Positions 43,227 to 55,136 of a DNA stretch of 64,000 nucleotides are shown piece by piece (within the stretch, counting starts at the first letter, position 1; each line of letters starts with the position of its first letter). The notes below the pieces were generated by a model. The model searched no databases and was not told the DNA's origin. It saw only the letters and a program-made list of their open reading frames with translations. Made by a program: the position numbers and the translations under genes. This DNA is from Cylindrobasidium torrendii FP15055 ss-10 (taxonomy: Eukaryota > Basidiomycota > Agaricomycetes > Agaricales > Physalacriaceae), in assembly GCA_000934385.1 (NCBI GenBank), contig KN880510.1, positions 1 to 64,000 on the forward strand, read 5' to 3'.

Positions 43227-45149
43227 TTGTTGCTGATGCTGCTGCTGCTGGGCCTGCTGCTGTTGATGGAATGCGTGGAAGTGTTGCATTTGAGCGATAT
43301 GCTGAGCTGCCTGAAGGTGTTGGACAGGCATTGGCTCGGGCATAAGACCCTTGTGGTCTGGGCCGACCATACCTGGCGGCGGGCCCATCATGTGTGGCGG
43401 GATCATCATGTGAGGAGGCGGGATCATCATTCCTGGGGGAGGATGCATCATCATGTGCATAGGGTGCATCGGTGCGCCCATGGGTGGCGGCGGGTGACCA
43501 GCAGGACCAGCTGGGGGCGCGACAAAACCGCCATTTTGAGCGGGAGGAGGGGGCGGGGGTGGCTGCTGCTGCTGCTGTGGCTGCTGTGGCTGGCTCTCGG
43601 AGGCAGAGGACGTGGAAGGACCGGCAGAGTCAGCCTGCGCGTCTTGCTCTAGCGCAGACCCATTGACGGGCGCAGAGACCGAACCTTTGGAAATGCTGGG
43701 ATCAATGTGAGGCGGTGGGACAGAGACGGAAGATGGTGGACGACCCCGCTGATTGGGTTTGCGGGTCTGCAAATTGCGCTTGCCGCAAGCGTTCGTTCGC
43801 TCGTGGCGGAGGCGGGCATCCGCTCGAGACAAATCGGTACCGCAAAGTTGGCACCGTTTTGTTTCGTCCATATTCTTGAGGTCAGGGTGGGCGGCGGACG
43901 ACTTCATATGGCGTTCGACGTCGTTGCGACGTGTAAACGTCTTGGTGCAGCCTTCGACCTGGCAAGGGAAGCGGTCTCCAGTCTTGCGCTTTTTGTTGTA
44001 GACAACCTTGCTTGGCGAGATGGTGCTTGTTGGGGGGCGTCCACGCTTCTTGCCTGTTTGCGCATTGCCGTCGTCTTCCTCTTCATCAAGCTCGTACACA
44101 TCTTCTGGAAGTGGGTTCTTCCGCGGGCGACCAACCTTTCGCTTCGGCACCGGTTCAACTTCTTCTTCACCCTCCTCATCCTGTTCCCAGTCCATTTCAT
44201 CGTCATCCGTGTCATACTGGACCTTTTGAGTTGCCAGACGCGCTCGGGTGGCTGCTTTGCGCGGCGTATGGGCCGTACGGCTGGAAATCGAATCCTCCAG
44301 TGGCTTGGGCTTGGACGGAGAGGAACCGGCTTGCCCGTCCCCTGGACTATTTTCGCCTGTCGGAGCCCGCCGAATGACGCGAGGAGCAATGGTGGGACCA
44401 GAATTCGCGTCGCTATCGGCAGCTGGGTCTCCACTAATAGGTTCATCGTTGATAGCAGACGTGGGTTCAGCCGGTTCAGTGGTATCCTCGGGCGAGTATG
44501 CACCGTTGGCATCGATATTCGAATTGTCCACTGGTTGTACAGGGTCCTGCTCTGACGCGGCGGAATCCATTGGCGTGCCAGGCGCAGTAGCTTGCTGATT
44601 GGCCTGAGAAGGACCGTCGATCATGCCTTTTGGCGGCGGGAGCGCGGCTATTGACGGGAAATTGTAGTCGTTGATACTGGCGCCTAGAGGGATCTGATGG
44701 TACGGAACGATGAGCATGATGGCGGGCAAATACCCTGAAGGAGGCACGCACTGTTTCTTTATGCATGGATGTCGGCGGCAGATAGTCCGTGGCCGCGGGA
44801 ACAGGATGCGCCTGCGACTGTCCGTGGAGGTCATTGTTGTATGACATTGGTTCATTGGAGCCATCTTGTATGTGACCGTTCACTGACGACGAGGGCAACT
44901 CTGCGGCGCGTCCTTGTTGTTGCTGCAGAGCGGCCATGGGACTTGCGTTTGTTGGACTTGCTGACCATGGCGCCGTACTTGCCATAAGTGTAAGGGGGAA
45001 TGGCGCTAGTACAAACAGAGTGGTACACACCTATATGTCTCCGCTCCCACACCCTGTCGCGTAGCAGCTTCGTGATTATTCTGCGCGTTAATATCCTGGT
45101 TTGTCGCCGGCGCCGGCATAACAGGCGCGAGGGCAGCAGCGGTCGACAT
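43149..45149 (-). CDS. C2H2 zinc-finger protein with AT-hooks and polyQ tail
   Basis: The start is the ATG at 45149 (MSTAAALAPVMPAP). A phase-2 intron (GTGTGT...GGCAAG, about 53 nt) and a second intron (GTGCGT...CATCAG) connect to a long last exon that ends at 43149. The N-terminus is Ala/Pro/Gln-rich. The central region is acidic (DTDDDEMDWEQDEEGEEE) and holds three AT-hook-like motifs: KVGRPRKNP, KKRGRPPTS and NQRGRPPSS. Then come one classic C2H2 finger (FPCQVEGCTKTFTRRNDVERHMKSSAAH) and a second degenerate one (CQLCGTDLSRADARLRHERTNAC). The C-terminus is a Pro/Met/His-rich tract followed by polyglutamine. This is a nuclear DNA-binding protein, probably a transcription factor; its targets are unknown. 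Length is about 640 residues. Confidence 0.8.
43184..43262 (-). repeat. polyglutamine-coding CAG/CAA tract
   Basis: The last exon of the zinc-finger gene codes an interrupted glutamine run here, with a longest uninterrupted stretch of about 17 Gln plus shorter runs broken by His and Ala. CAG and CAA codons are mixed (CTG/TTG on the plus strand), which usually limits replication slippage. Confidence 0.85.
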
Positions 45150-46113
45150 CGTGGATGATGATGGGGAGAGGGAAAGAAGCACGCGCGATTGCCGGGCAGG
45201 GCCCAAAACGAACGCAAATTGGGTGGGTCAGTATGTAAGCGCCACTCGCCACACAGGCGCCACGCTGTGAAGGGATCCCCGTTTCCAAATGTGCAGAGAT
45301 GGCCCTGGCCAGAGTTCTCCGGGTTTGTTTCTGCGTCGACCCTTATCATACCGCATTTCACTTGGCCACAATTCTTTCGGCCGGCGCGGTGTGGCGAGCC
45401 AATAATCATCCTCATTTGCTTCTCAGGTTGAGTAATGCAGTAGCCCACAGCATGTGTGCTCGACGCTCGTTACCTCCTTCAGGCTGTCTTCTGCGCCACC
45501 CAAGGTACCGTGTACTACGGTGCCCAGGCTGTTGATCACGCCACAATTGAATGCCATTTCTCCTCTCGAATACGGGAAAAGGGAATGTTGGTCATCCGTT
45601 TGGGGAGTGCTTATATCCTTTTCCCGCCCTGCTTTCCGCTGTGCTCTATCAACGGGGATTGGCTGTATTTATGGGCCTGTACAGTGTCCCCGTCTGTTCG
45701 GCAGGCCTCTCCAGTGGGGAAAATGCACACAAAGCGCATTTGCGCCATCTCAATCTAGCTCCGCCTCCATGCGCCACAGCTGCTATCCATCCAACTTAGC
45801 ACGCCCGGGTTTTCATTTCTAAATTCAAACGCTGATGGCAGGCTGATGGAGAGATTAGACGGACGCCACAATAATTAGCGTGGCGTCGCGTCTTCAACCC
45901 CGTCAGGCCATACTAGTCGGCTGACAACCCTCCAGTTTACATTCCAATCGGATCTTCTCCTCGGAGAAACGATAATGCCGCAGAAAAGAAGTGTGGCAAT
46001 TATTACGCCACCGATCAATGGTCTACACATTCAGGGACCGGGACTGACGGAGCGATGATCCGGTCCGACCATTTCGTTTTGCTCTTCGACATCGACGAGG
46101 AGACCTTGCCAAC
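45150..46113. other. divergent intergenic region
   Basis: This is the head-to-head gap between the zinc-finger gene and FCF1. Several plus-strand frames at 45189-45822 overlap each other without splice logic or domains, so I treat them as chance. Both promoters must be here. Confidence 0.45.
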
Positions 46114-46971
46114 ATGGTGCGCTCTACCATGGAGCTCGAAATCCAGGCTGACAAGGCCTTTGCAGGGGAAAGCCAAGAAAACGAGAAAATTTGCCGCTGT
46201 CAAGCGCATGATCAGCCCGAACGACATTCGACTGTATGGGCTAAATCTCACTGGAACACATCTCGTGGGACTGAGGTTGTCATTTGTTTAGGAAGGAAAA
46301 TCAGGCCAAGGAAGAGAAGAAGAAGAAAGAAGTCGAGGAACAAGCAGTGCGACGAGTGTGCGTACTGGATTGCCTTGATCCGCCCAATGTTGGCTCACTT
46401 TTGTTTTCATTCAGCGCCCCGGTCGCATCTTCACTGTTCCTGGCCCATAACACTGCTCTTGCGCCTCCGTACCGCGTTCTTATTGATACCAACTTCATCA
46501 ACTTCTCCCTCCAGAACAAACTTGAACTTGTTTCTGGTATGATGGATTGCCTCTTTGCCAAATGTCTGTTCTACAACCACACTACTCTCTACCCTGCTCA
46601 TGTTATGTTACACAGGCATTCCTTGTGTGACAGACTGTGTCATGGCCGAACTCGAAAAGCTTGGTCCTAAATACCGTGTTGCACTAAGGTATACCTTCAT
46701 TAATTTCCCAACACCCTTCACTCATGCCTTTTGCCGTCATAACAGAGTAGCGCGCGACCCCCGCTTCGAGCGTCTTACATGCACACACTCCGGGACCTAC
46801 GCCGATGACTGCCTCGTTCAGCGTGTACAACAGCACAAGTGCTATATCGTCGCAACATGCGATCGCGAGCTGCGTAGGCGGATACGAAAAGTACCAGGCA
46901 TTCCGCTTATGTACATCGTTCGGAGGCGCTACGCTATCGAGCGTCTCCCGGACCAGGGAGCCCCAGTGTAG
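46114..46971 (+). CDS. FCF1: rRNA-processing PIN-domain endonuclease FCF1/Utp24
   Basis: Six coding exons (46114-46116, 46166-46233, 46292-46357, 46415-46563, 46616-46688, 46746-46971) give 194 residues. The first exon codes only the initiator Met. Removing the 49-nt intron gives the universally conserved start MGKAKKTRKFAAVKRMI. The PIN domain follows: VLIDTNFINFS with the first catalytic Asp, CVMAELEKLG, GTYADDCLVQRV with the acidic pair, and IVATCDRELRRRIRKVPG. The ending MYIVRRRYAIERLP is typical. Fcf1 cleaves pre-rRNA at sites A1/A2 within the small-subunit processome in the nucleolus and is essential. All catalytic acids are present. Confidence 0.95.
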
Positions 46972-47873
46972 AGCTGTCTCGAGACTCCATACCATCATGT
47001 GCGCACAATTTTCGCATAACCTGCTCTCATTCATACTGATTTTCACACCAGAACCTTCTCTGTATAATCGGCTTTAGAGCAGCCCTCTGTATCATTAAGT
47101 TATCTTTCGCATTCAAAAGCATTTGTTGTCGTATGTGTATGTGTATGGTTTCCCCGAGTGCGGCTCGAGGTTTTTAGTGGACATCAGTCACTTCATACCT
47201 GCTGTACGTCAGTCCTCGGACAACTTCCAACACATCTAAGTTAGCTTCAGTGTCATGTCACACAGCGGTAAGCGAGCTCAGACAGGCCTTATGAACGAAC
47301 CCACCACTCAACGGTGCGATTTGTGCGGCAGCATCATGTAGCGATTTGGATAAGTGACCACGTTCCCACCACGTTCAAACATCCAACATTGAGCCCTGTA
47401 TCATTCCTCATTCACGCATACTAGCATATCGAAATGACCAGGAACTGGCTCTTGCACGTTGAACTTGGAGTGCGGCTGCTAAGCAGAAATTGGCGGTCAA
47501 CAAGCGGTGCCTCCTGCTAAAACCTAGGTGTTACTGACGGACGTTCATATCAGTCTCCCTCTGGAAGCTTGTATGCATGAACGATGTCTGATAAATGATT
47601 GCTACTCGCCAAAGTAGGCCTGAGGCTCGACGTTGAGAATATTATCGTAAACAAGAAGACTCAGGGATCACCCGATGCAGGTGTATCACAGTGGTATCGC
47701 GCCAAACTCCTCTACACCACGGACTGTTGAGGCGCGCGCTCAACATCTGGGGGCGACAAGCGTCTGTAGCTGCGTCCGGAATGCCAACATAATTGATGAG
47801 TAGGGTGAGTATGAGATGTGAATGATACTACAAATACAGTGCGGTTTAAAACATTGCTATGTTCGATAACTTA
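46972..47873. other. 0.9-kb intergenic stretch between convergent genes
   Basis: This lies tail-to-tail between FCF1 and TRL1. No exon, tRNA or repeat is recognised. A short GTATGTGTATGTGTATGG run at about 47131-47148 is the only simple repeat seen. Confidence 0.45.
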
Positions 47874-50420
47874 TTATGAAAAGAGTCCTGTGATTCGTCC
47901 CTCGACAACAACATCGCCTAATGCCTTTGACTTGACCTCCGGCCCAGCCTTGCCTTTCCTAAAGTTCTCCACCAGCGTCTTTGCCTCGAACGGATTGACA
48001 GAGTCAGTCAGCGTCGCAATCGTGATATGAAGGCGTTCCCAGGCTTCCTGAGGCAGCTCCTTCACGAATTCAGCGCCCTTTTGCTCCGTATCCCTTCCGT
48101 CCGCCACCACTGTCATATTATCCACGGTCGCCGCCATAATCCTGTCATTCCAGACCATGTTCTTCAACTTGATTTGGAAGAGAGGCGGGAGCGGCGCGGT
48201 ATGTAGCGCCATGCAGCGGTCCCAAAGAGCTTGCGCCTCCGGTAAGCCCTTGGAATGTACGACGGTCGCATGTGTTGTAACCTTAACACGCTTGCCCTCC
48301 TTTAACTTTTCCCAAAATGCCTCTCCAGACATGGGACCCTCGAACGCTTGCAGCGCGTTCATCTCCGGGACCAAACCAAAGTATCGTGGGGGCTTCGCTG
48401 CCTTCTTCTTAGCAGGTTCCGCCGTCTTGCCTTTTCCTTTGCCTGTCGTCTTTGGCGCGTATCCTGTGGCCTTTTCGATACCGGAGGCGATCTTCTCTTC
48501 CGAGGGCATCTCCAATCCAAGGACCTGCACGCATCCCTCGACGGCGCGTCGAATGCTTTGCTCCATGGTCTCATCTATCTCCATATCCACGCATGCGTCG
48601 ACCTCAGATTGAGCCAGCTCCTGCGTATCCTTGATAAACTGCCAGATAACTTTCTCATGTGCCTTGGTGATACTGTCGCCGTGAAGTGACTGGTGGTTAT
48701 CCCCTCGCAGGAGAACGCGGTCGCCGCAAATACGATGCAACATGGCCGGAGGATGTGCAGACAGAGCCGAAGACCAGTTCAACGCGAGAAGGCGAGCGGG
48801 TGGGGAAAATTCCGCGCGAAGGTCGCGAAGCTGGTCGCGGTGCTGCTTGAGGTGGTTGTTCTTGTCCGCAATAACAATGTCATTCTTCTGCATTGCTTGC
48901 TTGACATTCTTCAAGAAGACGGGCGCAGCTTTCTTCGCAGTAACATCGTCGCTTTGCGTGTGTCCCCAGCCGAAGATATGGGCGAGAGCAACAGCAACAG
49001 TAGTCTTGCCTGTAGGGGAATTACATCGGTGGGGTCAATAAAGGGTTGAACACATACCACAACCAGGAATCGCGACGGGCACTATTATAGTTTTACCAAA
49101 ATTCGTCAGAGCGGGAGAGGCTGGACGGGAACTCAAATCGACTTCGTGCCCGCCGGCCCTCATATACTCGAGGAAACGTTCACGAGTCGCAATGATACCA
49201 TGTCCTTTGGAGTACTCTGAGAATTGTTTCCTGTCGCGCTTGATTTCCTTTATGATCCAATCGACGTAGTGTTGGGTCTCCCGCCGGCGCATCTTGGACT
49301 TGGGCAGGGCACTTTTTCTCGGCAGATCCATCGAGAGCAACGACTTCGTAACTTCGCGCCAGTCACGGTACATCATGTAGGGCTCATCAAACTTGATCTT
49401 GAAGAAAAAGGTCGATCCGGGCGTGTATGGCGATTTTGATTTCTGCTTGTTCGTGGGTGGCTCGGTAACGTGTGTGCGAACAACGAAGCCCTCGACAGTT
49501 TGTCCGTTCCAGTGGCCAACCTCTCCAACCTTGGCTGTGAATCTCTTGACCTCCTCAACGGTGTCCATGGTCTTGCACAGTGTCTTGATGAAGCCCCACT
49601 CGTCAGCGAACGCATCCACAACATCCTGGGGCATGGTCTTGAACTCCTTCGTGCAGGTGTTGATGCCGTGCAAGTGGAGACCAGTCAACTCCGGAGGAAC
49701 AGCCAAGACGTGCTCTTCAAAATCATCATCGCATAACTATGAACCATGAGGAAGTGACACTGGGTGCGAGAAATGGGAACGGACCTCGGCGATGGCCGTC
49801 CAATTGTTGTCCCATAGTACCTGGGCCATTTCTGCCTCAGTGCGACCCTTCTTGTCGAAGTACCGGTGGAGCCAAGCTTCGCCGGCACCAGAGTGTGTGG
49901 TCTTGCCTGCCATTGGACCCAAGGCATGCTTGGAGGTGACGATGAGCTTTTCTGGGGTGAGTGCGCCGATGAAGATAATGCAGCCATTTGACTTGAGCGA
50001 AAGCGTGTACGGCGCAGCAGTGTGGTGTTCAATGGAGTCCCACTGAAGAGCGAGTCAGTAATGAGCAGGGAGCAAGCCATGGGTACGCACCGTTGTCCAC
50101 GGCACTTCGCCGATATTAAAAAACTTGTCGTAACCGCGGCAAACGATGCGGTAACTGGGCTCTTTTCCGGGGACATCCACTGTAAATAGGCCGCGTACGA
50201 GCGATGGAAAAGGAGATGGAACATCGTAGTACTTGAATTCGTCCATCTTCCAGCTGCGAACTTTGATTTCGGGGTCGGATGGCGCGTCGTACACGGACGA
50301 TTTGACGAGCGCCCTCCGACCGGTTTTGCGTGCAGAAATTTCCATAAGATCCTTCACAAGTTGTACATCCTCGGGAAGGGCCTTTGGGTGGGTCGTGACA
50401 GTATGCTTCGTGTTCGACAT
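47874..50420 (-). CDS. TRL1: tRNA ligase (ligase-kinase-phosphodiesterase)
   Basis: The gene runs from ATG 50420 (MSNTKHTVTTHPK) to the stop at 47874, with short introns near 50090-50040, 49780-49730 and 49070-49010. The N-terminal ligase domain has the adenylated-lysine motif LKSNGCIIF and FVVRTHV. The central kinase domain has the P-loop IPGCGKTTVAVALAH, split by an intron between GCG and KTT, and QSDDV. The C-terminal cyclic phosphodiesterase has two HxT motifs (THATVVHS and LHITIATL) about 110 residues apart. This is the complete fungal Trl1 set, which heals and seals tRNA halves after intron removal and also joins HAC1-type mRNA. Lysine-rich linkers (KKKAAKPP) join kinase and phosphodiesterase. 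The frame is open upstream of 50420 but without ATG. Confidence 0.93.
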
Positions 50421-51418
50421 CTTCGTTGCGAAGGAGGTCGAGAAGGGATGTCTTGTAGATATCGGTGGTCGATATAGATGATTGTACGCCCGTGAGTTGG
50501 GCGTTCTGGCTGAGAGGCGCGTGAATGCTCTGAAGAAAGCCACGGCCACTATTCGTAGCCCAACTGGTGGGCTGTGATCAGAATCCGAGTCATGATCGAT
50601 GGCTCGAATTGGATAGCCATCCTCACAGTCTGACGCCGCCCAACTCACGATTTCTGTCACTCTCTATCACCTGCAGCGCCCTCAGGTGCTCCAGATGTAC
50701 TCAAATTTGTGTAAAGCTGGACAGAATAGCACGGGGATTCAGAATCGAAAATATGACTCGGTAGCAGCTGCACAGGAACGCTGTGTATGAATCTACAGCA
50801 AGTTGCTCTGCAGTTGAGATACGTGAGGTCAAGAACAGTTGTGATTGGTGCGATTTGAAGCAATGATCATGCCACTCTAGTGCAAATACGGTGAGTGCAA
50901 GGATACATACGGCACTCATGGGAACATGACAACTGACCAACGAGCACGTAAAAGATACTCGCATCATGCACGAGCACGCAGGAAATCTTGATTCCTTCCT
51001 GTCTTCCTTCTTCATGGCGCACAGCTTCAAAGAACATAAAGGGCTGCAATAAAACTTGTACTAGTAAGCTCTGAAAGCCTTGGACTTATGAGGATTTTCA
51101 CATGGAATATCGCATTCAAAGAATATAACTATCTCTTGGAAGAGTGCATTTGAAGGTATTGGTTGTAAGTGTATAGCGGGCCTATAGTCATATCAGTACT
51201 GAGAAGCGACAGCGACTCGCTTATCAACTAATCCATAGATTCTCTTGCCGTACTTTGTCGTGCAATTATCCACGTCGGTTGTATCGAAATGAGAGTATGA
51301 CTATTTTTTAAAGAGACCTCATGGATGTCTGGGGGACTGAAAAACACGAGGAAGACAAGAACGCGCCTAATGACAGCCCGATCGCGTTGCACGGATATCA
51401 CGTGATCGAACCACCACT

Positions 51419-51491
51419 GTACCGGGGGGCCGGTACACAGTACGGTACGGTACACCCCCGGAGCCCCTAAATTGGGCATGGGTACCGGTAC
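51419..51491. repeat. GTAC/CCGG-rich inverted repeat cluster
   Basis: A 7-bp stem with a G4 loop, tandem CGGTAC units and a second 10-bp palindrome lie within 75 bp. The origin is unknown; it could be a remnant of a small non-autonomous element or a structured regulatory site. Confidence 0.4.
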
Positions 51492-51615
51492 TGTACCTCC
51501 CAGGGAGCATAGGTCCGCCGCCCTAGTCTGCCGCCCTCAGTGGGCACTGGGTTCTTGAGACTTGGGTCTGGGTCCGGGGAAGTTGGAAGTTGGAATCTTC
51601 AACCCGAAAAGCAAG

Positions 51616-51620
51616 AAAAA
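51616..51620 (-). terminator. RNA polymerase III terminator (T5)
   Basis: On the minus strand a run of five T begins about 11 nt after the 3' end of the tRNA-Lys gene, which is the standard pol III stop signal. Confidence 0.7.
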
Positions 51621-51630
51621 CAAATTGCTA

Positions 51631-51713
51631 GCCCACCGCGAGGGTCGAACTCGCAGCCTTCAGATCGCCTAGTCATAAGAGTCTGACGCTCTATCCGATT
51701 GAGCTAGGCGGGC
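51631..51713 (-). tRNA. tRNA-Lys (CUU) with a 10-nt intron
   Basis: The cloverleaf folds fully. The acceptor stem is GCCCGCC with GGTGGGC (one G-T pair). The D arm is GCTC/GAGC and the anticodon stem TCAGA/TCTGA. The T arm is GCGAG-TTCGACC-CTCGC, which also supplies the internal B box. The anticodon loop reads CT-CTT-A, then TGACTAGGCG, then A. The ten extra bases sit after position 37, the canonical place for a nuclear tRNA intron, and the anticodon is CTT for lysine. The base after the acceptor stem is T, an unusual discriminator for tRNA-Lys. The adjacent TRL1 gene codes the ligase that would seal its halves; the proximity is probably chance. Confidence 0.92.
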
Positions 51714-53056
51714 TGTATCGAGGCGGCTCATGAATGGCCTTCTTTCAAATGGCGGTACTACTCATCGACATCGGCCCATTCGGCCCCATCAATTGGCAAT
51801 AACATCCTGCTACATGCTTAACACTATCATCATGGTAGCACGAGTCCTCTGGCCCTTTGAAAAAACACGATAGTCTGTCAACCTTCCTTCCACGAATGCT
51901 TTGAATTCAGCAGGTCAGTTCGCTCGAAACTTGCTGTTGAGTTGGCTGTTCTTAAATGGTTAAAATCTAATGAAGTTGCTCACAGTTCGACTTAAGCCTA
52001 TGGGGGCGCTATGTTGGGGGCTCTTTGATTCAGTCACATTTCTGAGTCCAGCCCACTCTTCGTCGTATTTCGTCTTGCAGTTGTTCTCGAGTCGAAGGGG
52101 TTTTCATCGAGAAAGCCCGAATATGTTACAGTATTCGAATATAGCATGGCCACGAATGTAAGCCCTACGACATTTCGCCTCTGGGGTCGTCGTTTACGCA
52201 GAGTAACTCATGTAGGTCCATATCAAGCAACATATATATTATAATCTCCACGCATGGCTTTTTCTCGGAAGTGCGCTACTTGCCTCAAGCCAGAGGGGTA
52301 TTGATCCGCGTCTAGATCTCAGAGTCCGGCGACGATGTCTCCACACCAATGCGTTACCTCGTATTTTTTGCACTTTACATAGGCGAGAACTATCTTGCTG
52401 ATCACTGAATATGTTTACTACCGTGGGCTCGCACAGCTTACAGGACAGTGCTGCGGCAGGAAGAACAGCACGGAAGCTTCGCCTATTGCGTCTACTTACT
52501 ACGTGGGCTTTTCATTGTTTCGCACTTGCCCATATCCGTACATCCGGAGGCGATCAAATCACGAGATGTCTTTTCCGTTCATCCCTCCTTTCCGAGGTGG
52601 TATTTCTCTTGAAGCTCCCCCGCAAAACTCTTGATTTCAAGGGAAAATATGGGCCTGACGTAGGTGCTATACGATACGGAGCAACCACGGCGACAGGTCC
52701 TACACTCGGATTGGCCATTTTTAATTACCCTCTCCCTCGTGAGGTATAGACACCCAAAAGATAGAGAAACCCGACTCTTCCAGGCATCTCTAGACATCGA
52801 TATGATGTCTGACGCCATGGTATCTTGGCCACAACCGGGGAAACAGACATACGGGGTTCCACCCGCCTTCATAGTGCACAGTCTTGTTGGACCGTTGGAT
52901 CTGCGGCAAAACGTAGGAAACACGCAGTTCCTGCGTCGAACATCTAGAACATATTGTGTGAGGATGGATATAAATGCTAGCTGGGACTCAATGGGATGCT
53001 ATCACACTACCCACCCCTCGAGAACGACTTTGCCACGACCAGACGGAACGTCGACG
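51714..53056. other. 1.3-kb intergenic stretch
   Basis: I see no recognisable gene. It contains upstream sequence of the tRNA and the promoter of the TmpA-like gene. The frame of the TmpA-like exon is open back to 52664, so the true start could be further upstream than the ATG I chose. Confidence 0.4.
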
Positions 53057-55136
53057 ATGCTACAAGTGCCTGAGAACGATATCGAGCGACCCCCTCTCAG
53101 GATGTCTACGAGCACGTTATGCGACGCGGAGAATGGGGATGGAACCTACGTCTTCACCCGTCAACAGACGGTGGCGGCAGAGGATACACCGGCCCATTCG
53201 AAGGAGGCCATCACCAGCGACATTTCGTTGACTGCAGTCTCTACACCTCATGCAGCCAAGCTCGATGCTGTATCTCCTCCAGCGACACGTAAACGTAAAG
53301 TTCGCAAATTCAACAAATGGATGGCTTTCAAGTTATGGTTTAACACATATAGGTACGCTGGGGATGCTAATATACTATCCGCTGACTCTGACGCCGTTAC
53401 AGGAGATTATGGACCTTTGTTGTCATCTTTAACATCGTTGGCCTTGTTCTTGCCGCTACCAGTGTATGGCATTACCCTCGACGTTATACAGGCGCGTTCG
53501 TCCTCGGAAACCTTCTTGCCTCCGTCGCCGTTCGTAATGAGCTCCTTGGACGCGCACTGTATCTCATCGTCAATACTCTTTTTGCCAAGGTGGACAAGCT
53601 TCTTTAAAGTCTAATTTGTCTGTATTTACCCTTTGACAGTGGACTCCCTTGTGGTTCCGACTGGGTTGCACATCCTTCCTCCAACATCTTGGCGGGATTC
53701 ACTCTGGTTGCGGCGTCTCTGGTCTGGGATGGCTTGTGTTCCGGATTGTCCTCATCGCCACAGACGTACGAAATATGCATGGCGCCGTTGTCGTGATGGG
53801 AGGTGTCACTAGCCTGGCCATTGCCACTACTATCCTCGCTGCCCTGCCGTGGATTCGTAATACATACCACAAGTTAGCCCCTACAATGCTTTTAGTCGGA
53901 CGATAAGCTAATCATTTTTGCAGCATGTTCGAGTGGCATCATCGTTTCGTTGGCTGGTACGTTCAATTCCTTGTCTGAGCGATTAGCTTATTGAGAGTCC
54001 GTCTCTAGGTTCGCTTTGATATCAAGTATGTGGATTCTCGGTCCAAAGGGATATGCGCTCATGTAGCTCACTTCAGCCTGGGTATTTGTTATCCTCGGCG
54101 ATAGCTACAACATCGATGAACAGAGATGGGATGCGGACTCGACAATAGTGAAGCAGCAAACCTTTTTCTTTTGCTTGGGCATGACTTTTTTGTGAGTCTG
54201 GCAGACACACTTGGGACCATTTCTTCTCATGCACTATAGCATCATCTTTCCCTGGACGGTTACTCGTAAGGTTGCAGTGGAGGTCGAAATCGTAAGTGTC
54301 ATAACTTCAATCGCTTGGAATTTGCACCAACCAATATGTTGTAGCCGTCGTCGAAAGTGGCGATTCTAAAGTTCAAGCGTGGTATGCAGCAAGGCATGCT
54401 CGCAAGGATTTCTCGAGGTCCCATTTCTGAGTATCATGCCTTTGGTATAATCTCGTGCGTCGAGGCGTAACGCCAAATCGTTCATAATTGACTCTATGTG
54501 TAGCGAGGGAACACACACTGATGCTCACTACCTGGTATGCGGTGTCCAAGGCGATTTCACCCGCGGGTTAGTCGAAAACCCTCCGACACATGTATGGACG
54601 AGGGAGCTCAAGGTGACTGCACTCTCCAATACATCAAAGCTCTACAAACGCGGAATTCGTATCGTCACTGGTACCGCTATTGGGGCTGCACTGGCGACCT
54701 GCATCCAGAGCAAGGATTGGTAAGTATTCCCCGTTGGCAGCTCTCGCGTATCTGAATCTCCATCAGGTATCTCATTTGGGTCGGCTCAGACCAACAGAAG
54801 ACATTCGGGCCATCCATCAACAAGATGATTGCTGATCACGTCGAGCCCGAGCGTAGGACACTCTGGGACTCCAAGGAGAGGGGTGCGCTCAATGAACATG
54901 GAATCCTACTCCAATTAACTAATCAACAGGCGGACGCCCCGACTTGATGAAGCTTTTGACGGAAACATACGATTCCTGGGGCGCAGAGGTTGTGTTCATC
55001 ACCTCAAATTGGACAGGTAACAAGACGATGATGGAAGGATGCAAGTCTGAAGGCATTCCGGCTTTTGTGAGTACAACTCCTCACCTCGTTTTCTCCGCTG
55101 AGCCATCCGTCACAGGGCACATTGTGGGATTTCTGA
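53057..55136 (+). CDS. TmpA-like integral membrane oxidoreductase (ferric-reductase-like fold)
   Basis: Several short introns join exons from about 53057 to the stop at 55134-55136. The N-terminal 90 residues are hydrophilic. From WFNTYR onward come about six membrane helices, including FVVIFNIVGLVLAATSVW, LYLIVNTLFAKWTPLWF and GLGWLVFRIVLI. Histidines in LQHLGGIHSGCG, HGAVV and MFEWHHRFVGW are candidate heme ligands. The C-terminal half has VEIPSSKVAILKFKRG, GDFTRGLVENPP, the nucleotide-binding GIRIVTGTAIGAALAT, and the ending GTLWDF. This matches basidiomycete homologues of TmpA, an Aspergillus membrane flavoprotein tied to conidiation signalling. Substrate and role here are unknown. Start choice is uncertain; ATG 53102 is an alternative. 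Confidence 0.75.

Larger units (their letters stand above)
50421..51630. other. 1.2-kb intergenic stretch with GTAC-rich hairpin cluster
   Basis: This holds the TRL1 promoter and the 3' flank of tRNA-Lys. It contains the palindrome ATCACGTGAT (51397-51406), the perfect 7-bp hairpin GTACCGG-GGGG-CCGGTAC (51419-51436), a run of CGGTAC copies (51440-51454) and the palindrome GTACCGGTAC (51482-51491). No coding exon is seen. Confidence 0.5.

Noticed and set aside
43184..43262. CRISPR or satellite array
   Set aside because: It is a triplet repeat inside an open reading frame, coding polyglutamine, with no spacers.
43707..44555. 282-codon plus-strand frame
   Set aside because: It lies antisense to the C2H2/AT-hook gene, begins on a non-conserved codon and has no domain. 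It is a by-product of the biased codon use of the real gene.
47874..51713. Functional tRNA-ligase/tRNA operon-like unit
   Set aside because: The tRNA is transcribed by pol III with its own internal promoter and terminator; adjacency to TRL1 is most simply chance.
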